DNA of 64,000 bases, taken from NCBI GenBank assembly GCA_036702975.1, contig DATNPX010000030.1:124001-188000 (forward strand), given 5' to 3'. The DNA comes from DATNPX01 sp036702975. GTDB taxonomy: Bacteria > Cyanobacteriota > Vampirovibrionia > Obscuribacterales > Obscuribacteraceae. The notes under the pieces are model-generated. The model ran no database searches and was not told the DNA's origin. It was given only the letters and a program-made list of their open reading frames with translations. Positions 8,727 through 16,342 of the stretch are shown piece by piece. Position 1 is the stretch's first letter. The number at the start of each line of letters is the position of its first letter. The translations under genes and the position numbers were made by a program.

Positions 8727-9310
8727 TTTTCCACAAAATTCCTGAGGATTTGGTGACCAAACGGTGTACCGATGGATTCCGGGTGAAATTGCACGCCGTA
8801 AAGAGGCTTTCTCTTATGCCTCAGTGCCATTATCAAGCGCTTTTTGGTCTCCCTGGCGACGATTTGTAAATCCTCGGGAAAATCTTTTTCTTGGGCGACG
8901 AGCGAATGATAACGCATGGCTTGAAAAACATCGGGCAGTCCTTCGAAGAGAGGGCAGGGGGCTTCTACGTGAACGTCGCTAGCTTTGCCATGCACCACTT
9001 CCGGTGCTCGAATGACGGTTCCGCCAAGATGCTGCACCATCCCCTGATGTCCTAAGCAGACACCTAAAGTTGGTACTTTGATCTCGTCGTGCTTGACGAT
9101 GACGTCTTTACAAACACCAAAGTCCGAATCGTTTGCCGGATGCCCCGGTCCTGGGGAGAGGATAATTTTGTCCGGATTGGCTTCTTTCAACCCGGCAAAA
9201 TCGATAGCGTCATTGCGAAATACTTGTATCTTCTCAGGAACTATTGCCTGTACCATCTGGAAAAGATTGTAAGTAAAAGAGTCGTAGTTATCTATGATGA
9301 TTATATTCAT
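8720..9310 (-). CDS. trpG: anthranilate synthase glutamine amidotransferase subunit
   Basis: TrpG releases ammonia from glutamine for TrpE. The 196-residue class I amidotransferase has the nucleophile Cys85 in GVCLGHQG and the His-Glu pair in VQFHPESIGTPFGHQILRNF; the MRYHSL segment is also typical. As in many bacteria, the same fold could additionally serve para-aminobenzoate synthase (PabA), since no other copy is seen in this window. The ATG is embedded in the TGA of trpE (ATGA overlap), which indicates translational coupling and 1:1 synthesis of the two subunits. Confidence 0.95.
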   Translation of the reverse strand: MNIIIIDNYDSFTYNLFQMVQAIVPEKIQVFRNDAIDFAGLKEANPDKIILSPGPGHPANDSDFGVCKDVIVKHDEIKVPTLGVCLGHQGMVQHLGGTVIRAPEVVHGKASDVHVEAPCPLFEGLPDVFQAMRYHSLVAQEKDFPEDLQIVARETKKRLIMALRHKRKPLYGVQFHPESIGTPFGHQILRNFVEKC

Positions 9311-10854
9311 GGTGTGACTGCCGACCTCTCTGCTAGTTTGATCGCTTGCAAGACGCTCATTGCTTTGTTGCGGCTCTCTTCGTACTCGAGCTCCGGTTCT
9401 GAATCGTAAACGATGCCCCCGCCTGCATTCACATGGGCGGTGCCGTCTTTAATGAGAGCAGAACGGATTGCGATGGCACCATCCATGTGACCGCGCCAGT
9501 CGAAGTAACCGACGGCACCGGAGTAGATGCCTCGACGTTCCGGTTCGAGCTGCTGAAGAAGCTGCATGGCTCTTATTTTTGGAGCGCCTGACACGGTTCC
9601 AGCCGGGAAACAACTTTGGAAGGCCTCGAATATGTTTGCATCAGAAGAGAGCTGTCCACGAATTTCAGTCTCTAAATGCATCACGTGGGTGTATTTGGTT
9701 AAACAAGCCAGTTCACCGACTTTTATCGTCCCTGGTACCGACACGCGACCGAGATCGTTGCGTCCAAGATCGACGAGCATTCGATGTTCAGCCATCTCTT
9801 TTTCATCACTTTTTAATTCTTCCTGCAAGAGCAGATCGTGAGCAGCGTCCAGTCCACGTTTTCGTGTTCCAGCAATCGCTCTCAGCATAAGCTCTCCGTT
9901 GTGCGATTGCACGAACGTCTCTGGCGAAGAGCCTAGATAGACGAATTCAGGAAACTTCAGAAAGTATGCGTAAGGAGAAGGATTAGTCGCTTGCAACATA
10001 CGGTAGACATCGATGGGTGACGCCGTTGTCGGCAACGAAAATCTCTGTGCGACTACGATCTGAAAGGCTTGACCTTCTTTGACGAACTCTTTGGCGCGAT
10101 TGACTGAATCGATGTAAGCTGATTTTTCAACGGAAGTCGAGACGCCTTCGAATATCTCCTTCTTAGAGAGCTTCGAATGATCTATCGGTAACGGCTGCAA
10201 TCCATCTGTTGAGAGAATCATGTTGACTAGCGAGTCTACGTGCTCTTGCGAACGCAAAGAGACAACGGTGACGCGGCGGAATTGATGATCGAAGATCACC
10301 ACCGCATCGTAGAGACCATAGTAGCCGTCCGGCACCGACACTATGTCGACATCTTGCTGCGGAATTTTTTCCGTATAACCACAGGCACCATATCCCATGT
10401 ATCCCACAAATCCGCCGAGGAAAGGCAGATTTTCGTGAGTCTTTACAAAGTCGGCGAAGGTGCCGGTATTGTCCGCACCGTTCACGACCGCAGCCATGGT
10501 CTGGCTGAACGCTTCCAGCCGCTCTCGTAGATAGCTGATTGGATTATCTAGTGGCTCTGAGCTAGCGTTTTCGCCTCTCTCTCTTACCTCCACTCTGCCT
10601 TTGTCGAATTTTACGGTCAGGCAGGGATCTGTTGAAAGAAATGAATAACGTGCCAGTCTGGCATCACCTTCGGTGCTTTCAAAAAGGAAGGAAAACTCTT
10701 CAGAACGCGAGAGTTTGTAGAAGAGAGAGACCGGTGTGCCCAGGTCTGCGGAGAATGATTTGGCGAACGGCGTTCGCTTAGCGGCTGGAGCCGCATCCTG
10801 GGAAGCGCTCTCTTTTGCTGGCGAATTGCCTTTGTTATCGACTGACAGGTTCAT
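9307..10854 (-). CDS. trpE: anthranilate synthase component I
   Basis: TrpE converts chorismate and ammonia to anthranilate, the committed and feedback-regulated step of tryptophan synthesis. The 515-residue protein has the N-terminal FLFESTEGDARLARYSF region corresponding to the LLES-type tryptophan feedback site, then the chorismate-binding domain with AIAGTRKRG, DEKEMAEHRMLVDLGRNDLGRV, PAGTVSGAPKIRAM and the closing INAGGGIV-like segment. An extra, poorly conserved N-terminal stretch of about 25 residues precedes the family start. AGGAG six bases before the ATG is a strong ribosome binding site lying immediately after the attenuator U-tract. It is the first structural gene of the operon. 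Confidence 0.97.
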   Translation of the reverse strand: MNLSVDNKGNSPAKESASQDAAPAAKRTPFAKSFSADLGTPVSLFYKLSRSEEFSFLFESTEGDARLARYSFLSTDPCLTVKFDKGRVEVRERGENASSEPLDNPISYLRERLEAFSQTMAAVVNGADNTGTFADFVKTHENLPFLGGFVGYMGYGACGYTEKIPQQDVDIVSVPDGYYGLYDAVVIFDHQFRRVTVVSLRSQEHVDSLVNMILSTDGLQPLPIDHSKLSKKEIFEGVSTSVEKSAYIDSVNRAKEFVKEGQAFQIVVAQRFSLPTTASPIDVYRMLQATNPSPYAYFLKFPEFVYLGSSPETFVQSHNGELMLRAIAGTRKRGLDAAHDLLLQEELKSDEKEMAEHRMLVDLGRNDLGRVSVPGTIKVGELACLTKYTHVMHLETEIRGQLSSDANIFEAFQSCFPAGTVSGAPKIRAMQLLQQLEPERRGIYSGAVGYFDWRGHMDGAIAIRSALIKDGTAHVNAGGGIVYDSEPELEYEESRNKAMSVLQAIKLAERSAVTP

Positions 10855-10865
10855 GGTTAACTCCT

Positions 10866-10901
10866 AAAAAAAATCCGCAGCTACCTTGGGTAAGCTGCGG
10901 A
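10866..10901 (-). terminator. trp attenuator: intrinsic terminator before trpE
   Basis: On the minus strand TCCGCAGCTTACC and GGTAGCTGCGGA form a GC-rich stem with one bulged base and a small CAA loop, followed directly by eight U residues (10873-10866) and then the trpE ribosome binding site. A Rho-independent terminator placed between a leader peptide and the first structural gene is the 3:4 hairpin expected for transcription attenuation. Confidence 0.9.
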
Positions 10902-10957
10902 ATCAATGCTTTGGTCGGTGCGTGCGCGGGCTTCACCAACCGAGCAGATGCTTACCC
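10888..10957 (-). promoter_or_regulatory. trp antiterminator pairing (regions 2 and 3)
   Basis: Region 2 of the leader RNA, GGGTAAGC (10957-10950), is perfectly complementary to GCTTACCC (10895-10888), which is the upstream half of the terminator stem. If they pair, the terminator cannot form. Region 2 begins 18 bases after the second tandem Trp codon and lies inside the leader reading frame. A ribosome stalled at the Trp codons would leave it free, and a ribosome reaching the stop codon would cover or displace it. Two further pairings involving GCACGCACC and CACCGACC between the leader stop and region 3 may form the alternative 1:2 structure. Fold is read by eye, not computed. Confidence 0.8.
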
Positions 10958-11013
10958 GGCTGTTTAACGGCACGCCACCATGAAAGTTTCAGTTGCAGAA
11001 TCGACTCGCGCAT
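10933..11013 (-). CDS. trpL: trp operon leader peptide (26 aa, WW and C-terminal W)
   Basis: A 26-codon reading frame starts at an ATG (11013-11011) and ends with TGA (10935-10933). It carries Trp at positions 12, 13 and 26, i.e. two tandem TGG codons and a third immediately before the stop. Three Trp in 26 residues is far above the usual frequency, and the position 32 bases upstream of a terminator and before trpE matches known TrpL leaders, whose job is to sense charged tRNA-Trp by ribosome stalling. A modest AGG lies eight bases before the ATG. The peptide itself is not expected to have another function. Longer than the 14-residue enteric leader. Confidence comes from the combination with the terminator and antiterminator. 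Confidence 0.85.
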   Translation of the reverse strand: MRESILQLKLSWWRAVKQPGKHLLGW

Positions 11014-11055
11014 TACAAAGCCTGCTTGGAAAAGCTTTCGAAGAGAACTGGGCAG

Positions 11056-11083
11056 ATCCTAACATAGTAAAGAAAGAAAGCAA
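11056..11083 (-). promoter_or_regulatory. candidate trp promoter
   Basis: Read on the minus strand, TTGCTT (11083-11078) and TAGGAT (11061-11056) are separated by 16 bases and match the -35 and -10 consensus at four of six positions each. Transcription would start near 11049, giving about 35 bases of untranslated RNA before the leader ATG. TTTACA further upstream is an alternative -35, with poor spacing. Confidence 0.3.
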
Positions 11084-11189
11084 GGCGGGTGTAAAGAAAC
11101 TCGTAGTAAAGCTGAGATCTCGTGAAAGCCAGCCAGGCTTCCATATCCATAGGAGCAGAGTGTTGAGGCGTAACAGTTTTATTGCCGGT

Positions 11190-11366
11190 TTAAGCGGCTG
11201 ACTCGCTGCAATCCGGGTGGCCGCATTCGCAGACATGGTCCGGATTGGTTGCGTTTTTTTGGCAGGCTTCACAACAGTAGTCTTTGCCCAATTGCGGATA
11301 GCATTCGCAGCTTGGATTTCCGCACAACTCATCACTTAAGGCAGGTTCTTGCTCGCGCTCAGTCAT
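11190..11366 (-). CDS. bacterial metallothionein (SmtA-like)
   Basis: A 58-residue cysteine-rich protein that should bind zinc, copper or cadmium through thiolates. It has nine Cys (15, 20, 22, 31, 32, 35, 46, 48, 53) and two His (44, 50). The core GKDYCCEACQ followed by a short linker and CECGHPDC closely follows the pattern of cyanobacterial SmtA (YYCCEAC, then CGHTGC). The ATG at 11366 is preceded by GGGAGG at good spacing, so the longer upstream frame is rejected. The gene lies just upstream of the trp leader on the same strand, with 176 bases between them. No SmtB/ArsR-type regulator gene is next to it and no clear SmtB-type operator was seen. It is missed easily because of its size. Confidence 0.85.
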   Translation of the reverse strand: MTEREQEPALSDELCGNPSCECYPQLGKDYCCEACQKNATNPDHVCECGHPDCSESAA

Positions 11367-11581
11367 CGGTGACCTCCCATGACCTAGTAAATACATTTGG
11401 GGAGTATGACGGAGAATCACCTAAGCGGTGGTAAACAACAGGCAACATCGTAATCAAAGTTTGGGATGTGAGCTGTGAATTTTAGCTGTTTTCTTCCGGT
11501 TTTAGCCGTTTCCTGGTGCTTTAACTGGTCTTGGCGGCGAAGCACAAGTATTATAGGAACGGGTAGAGTTGGGTTAGGCCA

Positions 11582-13081
11582 ATGCGACTAAGTTTCCAGC
11601 AAAAGATCCTCAGCATTTTCCTCATTCCATTTGTGATTGAGGTGGCCTTCTTTTGGATACTCTACGAGATGAACAGTTCGACGGAAAAGTTCGTCGCGGC
11701 TGAGCGCAAGCAGAGGCAAGTAGTTCAACACCTCAATACTCTTACTATGCTTCTGGGCAACAGTCTGAGCACCGTTTTCTATCGTGACCAGTGGGAAGAC
11801 GAAGAGTTCGCTCCCGACAACCTGAACGAGATGAACAGCGAGGTCAGCCAGCTGCAGCAACTAAGCAAAGAAAATCCTGAGTCTGCCGCCCAGATTCGTG
11901 CCATCGAACCTATTATGGAAGAGCAGATCAAGATGTTGGTGCACCTGCATGCATTGCCTCGTGATGCCCTAAACCGCAATACATTTGAGTCTCTTGGTTT
12001 TCGTAAAACCATGCAGGCCGTTTCTTTTGGCACTCAGAAGTTGACGAAGATCCTGAAAGCTGAGAACGAGGTTTTGGAAGGAAAGCAGAAGCAGCAGGAA
12101 GCAGCGCAGTCTAATTTGAAAGTGCTGATAATCTCTGGTGTCTTCGTAAACTTCTTGATGGCTCTCGGTCTTGGTTTGTTCTTCTTGACTGATTTTTCGC
12201 GGCGTTTCAAAGTCTTGATCAACAACGCCGATCGATTGTCTGAGGGCGAGCCACTGCAGGAAGTGCCGGGAACCGACGAGCTGGCATTCTTGAACAAAGT
12301 CTTGAACGAGACCTCGGAAGAGCTGAATCTGTCTAAACGTCGGCGCAAACACATGATGGAGATGATCGCGCATGACTTGCGTTCTCCGCTTATGTCGCTG
12401 CAGCTAGCTGTAGACATGCTTATAAACAGGCTGAACGAAACATATAGCCCTAAAGCGGAGCGGCAGATGAAGTCTATCAAGCGCAACGCCGATAAGATGA
12501 TTCGCTTGACCGACGACCTGCTCTTTATCGAGAAATTGGAAGGTGGCACCATCACCTTCACCCCTGAAGAGATCGAGTTGCGAGAATGTGTTGAAGACTG
12601 CATTGATGGCATTAAGGAAGCTGCGCTGAATAAAAATATCCGCATAGAAAATGCTTGCGGCAATGCCATTGTGTTGACCGACAAGAAACGATTCGATCAA
12701 ATACTGCTCAATTTCCTCTCCAATGCCGTCAAATATTCCGGCAACGACACAGTAGTGGAAGTTAAGTCCCAGACGCGTTCTGACTGCATTCAGATTTCAG
12801 TTCTTGACCAGGGACCTGGCTTGAGCAAAAAGGATCAAGACAGTGTATTCGACCGTTACTATCAAGTAACAGGAACTGAATCAAAAGGATTCGGCATCGG
12901 TCTCGCCATTGTCAAAGCGCTGGTAGAGGGGCAAGGCGGCAAAATAGGCGTTGAGTCTGTGCTGGGTAAAGGCAGTAGATTTTGGTTTACACTACCCTGG
13001 GGACCTTCGCAGCGCAGTGCATCGCGCGAATATATGCAAATGAGGCAAACGTTGCCGCCCAGGAATTCGGAGGCTAGCTGA
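11582..13081 (+). CDS. membrane sensor histidine kinase
   Basis: A 499-residue two-component sensor kinase. Transmembrane segments are at about residues 9-28 and 183-205, enclosing an extracytoplasmic helical sensor region of some 150 residues. A HAMP-like linker (about 206-255, with LSEGEPLQEVPGTDELAFLN) leads to the HisKA domain with the phospho-accepting His264 in EMIAHDLRSPL, then the HATPase domain with N-box NFLSNAVKYSG, G1 box DQGPGLS and G2 box GFGIGLAIVKALVEG. No response regulator is adjacent, so the partner is unknown. The LRR gene starts only eight bases downstream on the same strand and is probably co-transcribed. Confidence 0.92.
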   Translation: MRLSFQQKILSIFLIPFVIEVAFFWILYEMNSSTEKFVAAERKQRQVVQHLNTLTMLLGNSLSTVFYRDQWEDEEFAPDNLNEMNSEVSQLQQLSKENPESAAQIRAIEPIMEEQIKMLVHLHALPRDALNRNTFESLGFRKTMQAVSFGTQKLTKILKAENEVLEGKQKQQEAAQSNLKVLIISGVFVNFLMALGLGLFFLTDFSRRFKVLINNADRLSEGEPLQEVPGTDELAFLNKVLNETSEELNLSKRRRKHMMEMIAHDLRSPLMSLQLAVDMLINRLNETYSPKAERQMKSIKRNADKMIRLTDDLLFIEKLEGGTITFTPEEIELRECVEDCIDGIKEAALNKNIRIENACGNAIVLTDKKRFDQILLNFLSNAVKYSGNDTVVEVKSQTRSDCIQISVLDQGPGLSKKDQDSVFDRYYQVTGTESKGFGIGLAIVKALVEGQGGKIGVESVLGKGSRFWFTLPWGPSQRSASREYMQMRQTLPPRNSEAS

Positions 13082-13088
13082 CCGTTTA

Positions 13089-14153
13089 GTGGGAACCGTC
13101 AAATTGTTTGTAGCAATTCTATTGCTGCTCTTGTTTATTTGTCGAACTTCCGCAATTGCTGAGAAGACTGCGGAGAGTGCTGGTATTGTAGATGGTGCTA
13201 GAGCGCAGGCGTCCGCTTCTGACCATGTTAGCAACAATGCCGAAAAGAACACAATTCGCGTTCTGCATTTTCCAGCTAACAAAAGTATCGGCACGATCTT
13301 GATCGGTAGAATGAAAGGCGACTATGGGCTGAACAGAAAACGACAGATCTCTGGTGCAATGGGCGATGTCAGAATCGCAGTGCCAGCTGGTTGTTTCGTG
13401 CTTTATGAGGCCAACCGCCGCGTCTTTCAGGAGCCAGCTTTGCTCGATCAGGTCTCTAAGCAAGGCATCGATCGTATCAAGCTAGGATTCATCGCCATGA
13501 GTGATGGCGAGGAGGGGTGGTGCGACCGAGCTCTGTCTCATGTGTCTGCCATCACCGGACTGAAGGAGCTAGATATTAACCGGTCAGAGGCAACTGACAA
13601 GGGGCTGTCTTGCCTAAAGCACTTAAACAATCTTGAGTATCTGAGCTGTCTGCGCAGCGATATCACAGGCAGTTTCTTCAAAGACCTCGCTAGTCTGCCG
13701 CATTTCGTCAGCCTTGACTGCTCGTGGTGCGGTATTGAGGAGAAAAATCTGAAGTATCTCTCTTCTCTCAAGCATCTCGAAAGGCTCAGTCTTAACCGAA
13801 TCGGTTTGTCACCGTCAGGTCTGAAGGAGATTGCAAAATGCTCCACCGTAACTGATTTGCGCATTGGGTCCAATCCAAAACTGACTAATGACAGCATGAA
13901 AGAACTGTCGTCTATGAAAAATCTGCATTATCTTGACTTGCGAATGACCAATATCACAATTGAAGGTCTACGCAATCTAAAAGGACTGCCACTAACTGTG
14001 TTGGCTGTGCCCAAGACGTGCAGCAAACGGACTGATGTCGAAGAACTGCTCAAGACCTTTCCTCATCTGAACATTCATTTCGAGTCGAAGGACGTGCCTC
14101 AGGATGTTCGACAGACTTACGCTCCACTGAAGTGGGGCGCTCAAGACCAATGA
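13089..14153 (+). CDS. exported leucine-rich-repeat protein
   Basis: A 354-residue protein with a signal peptide (hydrophobic residues about 4-22) and at least six leucine-rich repeats between roughly residues 150 and 310, of the ribonuclease-inhibitor-like type: units such as ITGLKELDINRSEATDKG, LNNLEYLSCLRSDITG, LPHFVSLDCSWCGIEEKN and MKNLHYLDLRMTNITIEG. LRRs bind proteins, so a binding role outside the membrane is likely; the ligand is unknown. A GTG start at 13089 lies just after the kinase stop. The pairing with a sensor kinase suggests it may modulate or report to that sensor, but this is inference. Confidence 0.75.
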   Translation: MGTVKLFVAILLLLLFICRTSAIAEKTAESAGIVDGARAQASASDHVSNNAEKNTIRVLHFPANKSIGTILIGRMKGDYGLNRKRQISGAMGDVRIAVPAGCFVLYEANRRVFQEPALLDQVSKQGIDRIKLGFIAMSDGEEGWCDRALSHVSAITGLKELDINRSEATDKGLSCLKHLNNLEYLSCLRSDITGSFFKDLASLPHFVSLDCSWCGIEEKNLKYLSSLKHLERLSLNRIGLSPSGLKEIAKCSTVTDLRIGSNPKLTNDSMKELSSMKNLHYLDLRMTNITIEGLRNLKGLPLTVLAVPKTCSKRTDVEELLKTFPHLNIHFESKDVPQDVRQTYAPLKWGAQDQ

Positions 14154-14246
14154 AACTCTGTTTTCGTTAAGTTGCTGAAATATGGGAACCATTTTCTCCT
14201 CCGATGCTTCTTAGTGGCATGGATTTTCGCAAGAGTGGAGGTCGTT

Positions 14247-14525
14247 ATGGGAATTTTGGGTAAGTCTCTCGGAATGTTGAAGTGGTTGCAATTGGTTTTC
14301 ATGGTAGGTACAGCTTTTGGCGCGCTGGCAGGTCTTTTTGCTGGTGCTGGACTCGGTGCTGCGATCGGTGTTCTCTTTGCGCCTAAGGAAGGCAGAAAGT
14401 TGAGAGAAGAAATGAAAGAGCAAGCTGGTCACCTAGTCGAAGATGTTCAGCTCAAAGCAGGCCATTTGAAGGAGCAAATCAATGAGGCGTTTGCCTATAA
14501 GCCGAATGGAGCACAAATGCGCTAG
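14247..14525 (+). CDS. YtxH-domain small membrane protein
   Basis: A 92-residue protein with one glycine/alanine-rich transmembrane segment (about residues 15-45, containing AGAGLGAAIGVLFAPKEGRKLREE) followed by an amphipathic helix. The LFAPKEGRKLRE motif at the membrane exit is the hallmark of YtxH-like proteins, often linked to general stress but without defined biochemistry. The ATG at 14247 is preceded by GGAGG and gives the expected family length; the frame extends upstream to 14172 without a ribosome binding site. Confidence 0.8.
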   Translation: MGILGKSLGMLKWLQLVFMVGTAFGALAGLFAGAGLGAAIGVLFAPKEGRKLREEMKEQAGHLVEDVQLKAGHLKEQINEAFAYKPNGAQMR

Positions 14526-14578
14526 TAGTTCTTGCGCACTCTGTTTAGCCTATACTCGAGTTTTTTTTCGAGAGAGAG

Positions 14579-14617
14579 AGACCAAAGCCGTGCGGGAGAC
14601 CGCGCGGCTTTTGGTCT
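14579..14617. other. inverted repeat between convergent genes
   Basis: AGACCAAAGCCG and CGGCTTTTGGTCT form a 12-bp stem with one bulge around a 14-base loop. It lies between the ends of the YtxH gene (+) and the prenyltransferase gene (-). A run of eight T precedes it on the plus strand instead of following it, so it is not a textbook terminator in either direction, but its place suggests a 3'-end structure. Confidence 0.5.
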
Positions 14618-14647
14618 AGCGCAGGCAATGTCTTGATAGTGATAGCT

Positions 14648-15622
14648 CTACTTGCGTAATGAATCTAAGGTGTGAGAAGTGGCATTTACCCAGGCTTCTG
14701 GATCGCCGTAAATGACAGCCGAACAAGCCAAAATCCAGAGCAAGATTGTAATCTGAATCGGACGGTCTTTCCCGAGAATGTCTTCGGGAGTACCTGTAGA
14801 TGCGCCTTTCTCTGAAATCAATTGGTAGCGCATGACACCATAGAGGACAAGGGGGATGGTAATCATCATCCACTGCCCATGATGCGACGCGGTTGATTGA
14901 AACGTGTAAAATGAATAAGTGGCAAGAAGGCTCGGTGTTATAAGGCTCTCCAGCCGTTTGATCAGAGTCGGTGTATATCCTTGCAAGGATTTACGGTGGT
15001 TTTCTGGCTTTTCTATCAGGAGAGTGGTCTCGTAACGCCGTTTTTCAAGCCCCAAGAAAAGTGCACCGAATGTGGTGCACAGCAAAAACCAGGCGGAAGG
15101 CACCACGTGAACTGCCGCCGCACCGGCGACGGCTCGAAGAACAAAACCCGACGCGATGCATAGAATATCGAGAATAGGAAAGTCCTTGAGTTTGAGTGAA
15201 TAGAGAATGTTTATTGTCAGGTATGTCAGACAGATGAGATCGAGCGTTGGCCTGACGATGAATGCAGCAACAAGCCCGCCTGCTAGGAGCGCGAGCATGA
15301 GCACGACCGCTAACGAAACAGGAATCTGTCCTGAGGCCAACGGCCTTTTGCATTTAGTCGGATGCGCCTGGTCAGCTTTTATGTCGACCAAGTCATTGAG
15401 TATATAAACTGCGCTGGAAATCGCACAGAACGCAATTGCGCAAAGCACTGCTTGCTCGACGCGTTCGGGATTGGTGAAGTTACCGGAGAACAAGAGCGGC
15501 GCAAACACGATTGCGTTTTTTGCCCATTGTTTGGGGCGCAACTGCTTTATGAGCGCCAATATACTGAATCTCGACGATTGATCGGTCTTAATTTCAGCGT
15601 CGGCATTTGTCGAGCTAGTCAA
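14648..15622 (-). CDS. UbiA-family prenyltransferase, DPPR synthase-like
   Basis: A 324-residue integral membrane protein with about eight or nine hydrophobic helices. The opening LRPKQWAKNAIVFAPLLF is characteristic of the decaprenyl-phosphate phosphoribosyltransferase branch of the UbiA superfamily, and the first Asp-rich motif is NDLVDIKADQAHPTKCKRPLASG. The second Asp motif region is LKDFPILDILCIASGFVLRAVAGA. By analogy it attaches 5-phosphoribose to polyprenyl phosphate to make precursors for cell-surface sugars; the acceptor cannot be read from sequence. TTG start at 15622 with GAGG upstream. No partner epimerase or oxidoreductase (DprE-like) is adjacent. Confidence 0.8.
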   Translation of the reverse strand: MTSSTNADAEIKTDQSSRFSILALIKQLRPKQWAKNAIVFAPLLFSGNFTNPERVEQAVLCAIAFCAISSAVYILNDLVDIKADQAHPTKCKRPLASGQIPVSLAVVLMLALLAGGLVAAFIVRPTLDLICLTYLTINILYSLKLKDFPILDILCIASGFVLRAVAGAAAVHVVPSAWFLLCTTFGALFLGLEKRRYETTLLIEKPENHRKSLQGYTPTLIKRLESLITPSLLATYSFYTFQSTASHHGQWMMITIPLVLYGVMRYQLISEKGASTGTPEDILGKDRPIQITILLWILACSAVIYGDPEAWVNATSHTLDSLRK

Positions 15623-15664
15623 TCGGGCCTCACTTACTAATCAATGCACAATGCTCATGTTTGA

Positions 15665-15678
15665 TGGACACGTGTCCA
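15665..15678. promoter_or_regulatory. perfect 14-bp palindrome upstream of the prenyltransferase gene
   Basis: TGGACACGTGTCCA is a perfect palindrome 43 bases upstream of the prenyltransferase start. Its position fits a dimeric repressor or activator site. No specific regulator can be named. Confidence 0.4.
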
Positions 15679-15780
15679 GGTTGCAGCCCTTGCGGTGAGG
15701 AACGTGGACGGCCTCTTACGTGAGTGTACCCGCTTGGAGAGCAAAGTGGTCATTCGGCTATGCCCAGTGCGTTTTTCACT

Positions 15781-16152
15781 TCAAGCTGAAGCTAGTTTTC
15801 GTATAATCTGGAGCGCCTTCTCATTGTATTGAGCCGCGTCAGTTGGTCTATCGAGGGCTTCAAGGGTTTCTGCCAGCTCCATGTAAATAAGCGCACAGAT
15901 GGGAAGGTCGTTTTCGTTATCGCTGAAACCTGGTAGTGCTTTCTGAAAGAGGGCGAACGCTTCGTCGAACTCACCACGATTCTTCTCAGTGCGAGCGGCA
16001 GTCAATAAAAACACGGCGGCGGCTGTCTTCCCCGTTAATCTCGCATCATACGCTTCCAGTGGATCAGTCAAAGCACACCTTCGTCCTATAACGATTTGAG
16101 GCTTATTCAGCAGTCTAGCGGAAGACCCCGATATTTGGGCGTTTATATTCAA
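15781..16152 (-). CDS. small TPR-like protein
   Basis: A protein of up to 123 residues with two tetratricopeptide-like helical hairpins: GEFDEAFALFQKALPGF and a second ending in DRPTDAAQYNEKALQIIRKL, with the usual Ala and Gly spacing. TPRs mediate protein contacts; no partner is evident. The frame starts at TTG 16152, but another TTG at 16071, preceded by GGACGAAGG, would give a 96-residue protein that starts just before the first helix, so the start is open. No signal peptide. Confidence 0.6.
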   Translation of the reverse strand: MNINAQISGSSARLLNKPQIVIGRRCALTDPLEAYDARLTGKTAAAVFLLTAARTEKNRGEFDEAFALFQKALPGFSDNENDLPICALIYMELAETLEALDRPTDAAQYNEKALQIIRKLASA

Positions 16153-16342
16153 GTTAGCTCATCAGCGTGAATTTTTCGATGAAAAAGGCTCTGCTAAACT
16201 GACCTCGTTTCGGCAGCGATTCACAACCTGCGGTTCCGGGAATAAGCCAAGAAATACGCGGAATTTTGCGTATACATGATTCGGGAATCGGTTCGGGAAA
16301 CGGTTCTAAGACTGCCGGACCTTATGGGGCAAGTCGCCGAGG

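Noticed and set aside
10980..11201. plus-strand open frame of 73 codons
   Set aside because: It is antisense to the trp leader and its promoter region, has no good ribosome binding site and no recognised homology; the leader structure explains the region better.
10964..11335. minus-strand frame of 123 codons over the trp leader
   Set aside because: It overlaps the metallothionein gene and the leader peptide in another frame and has no family resemblance.
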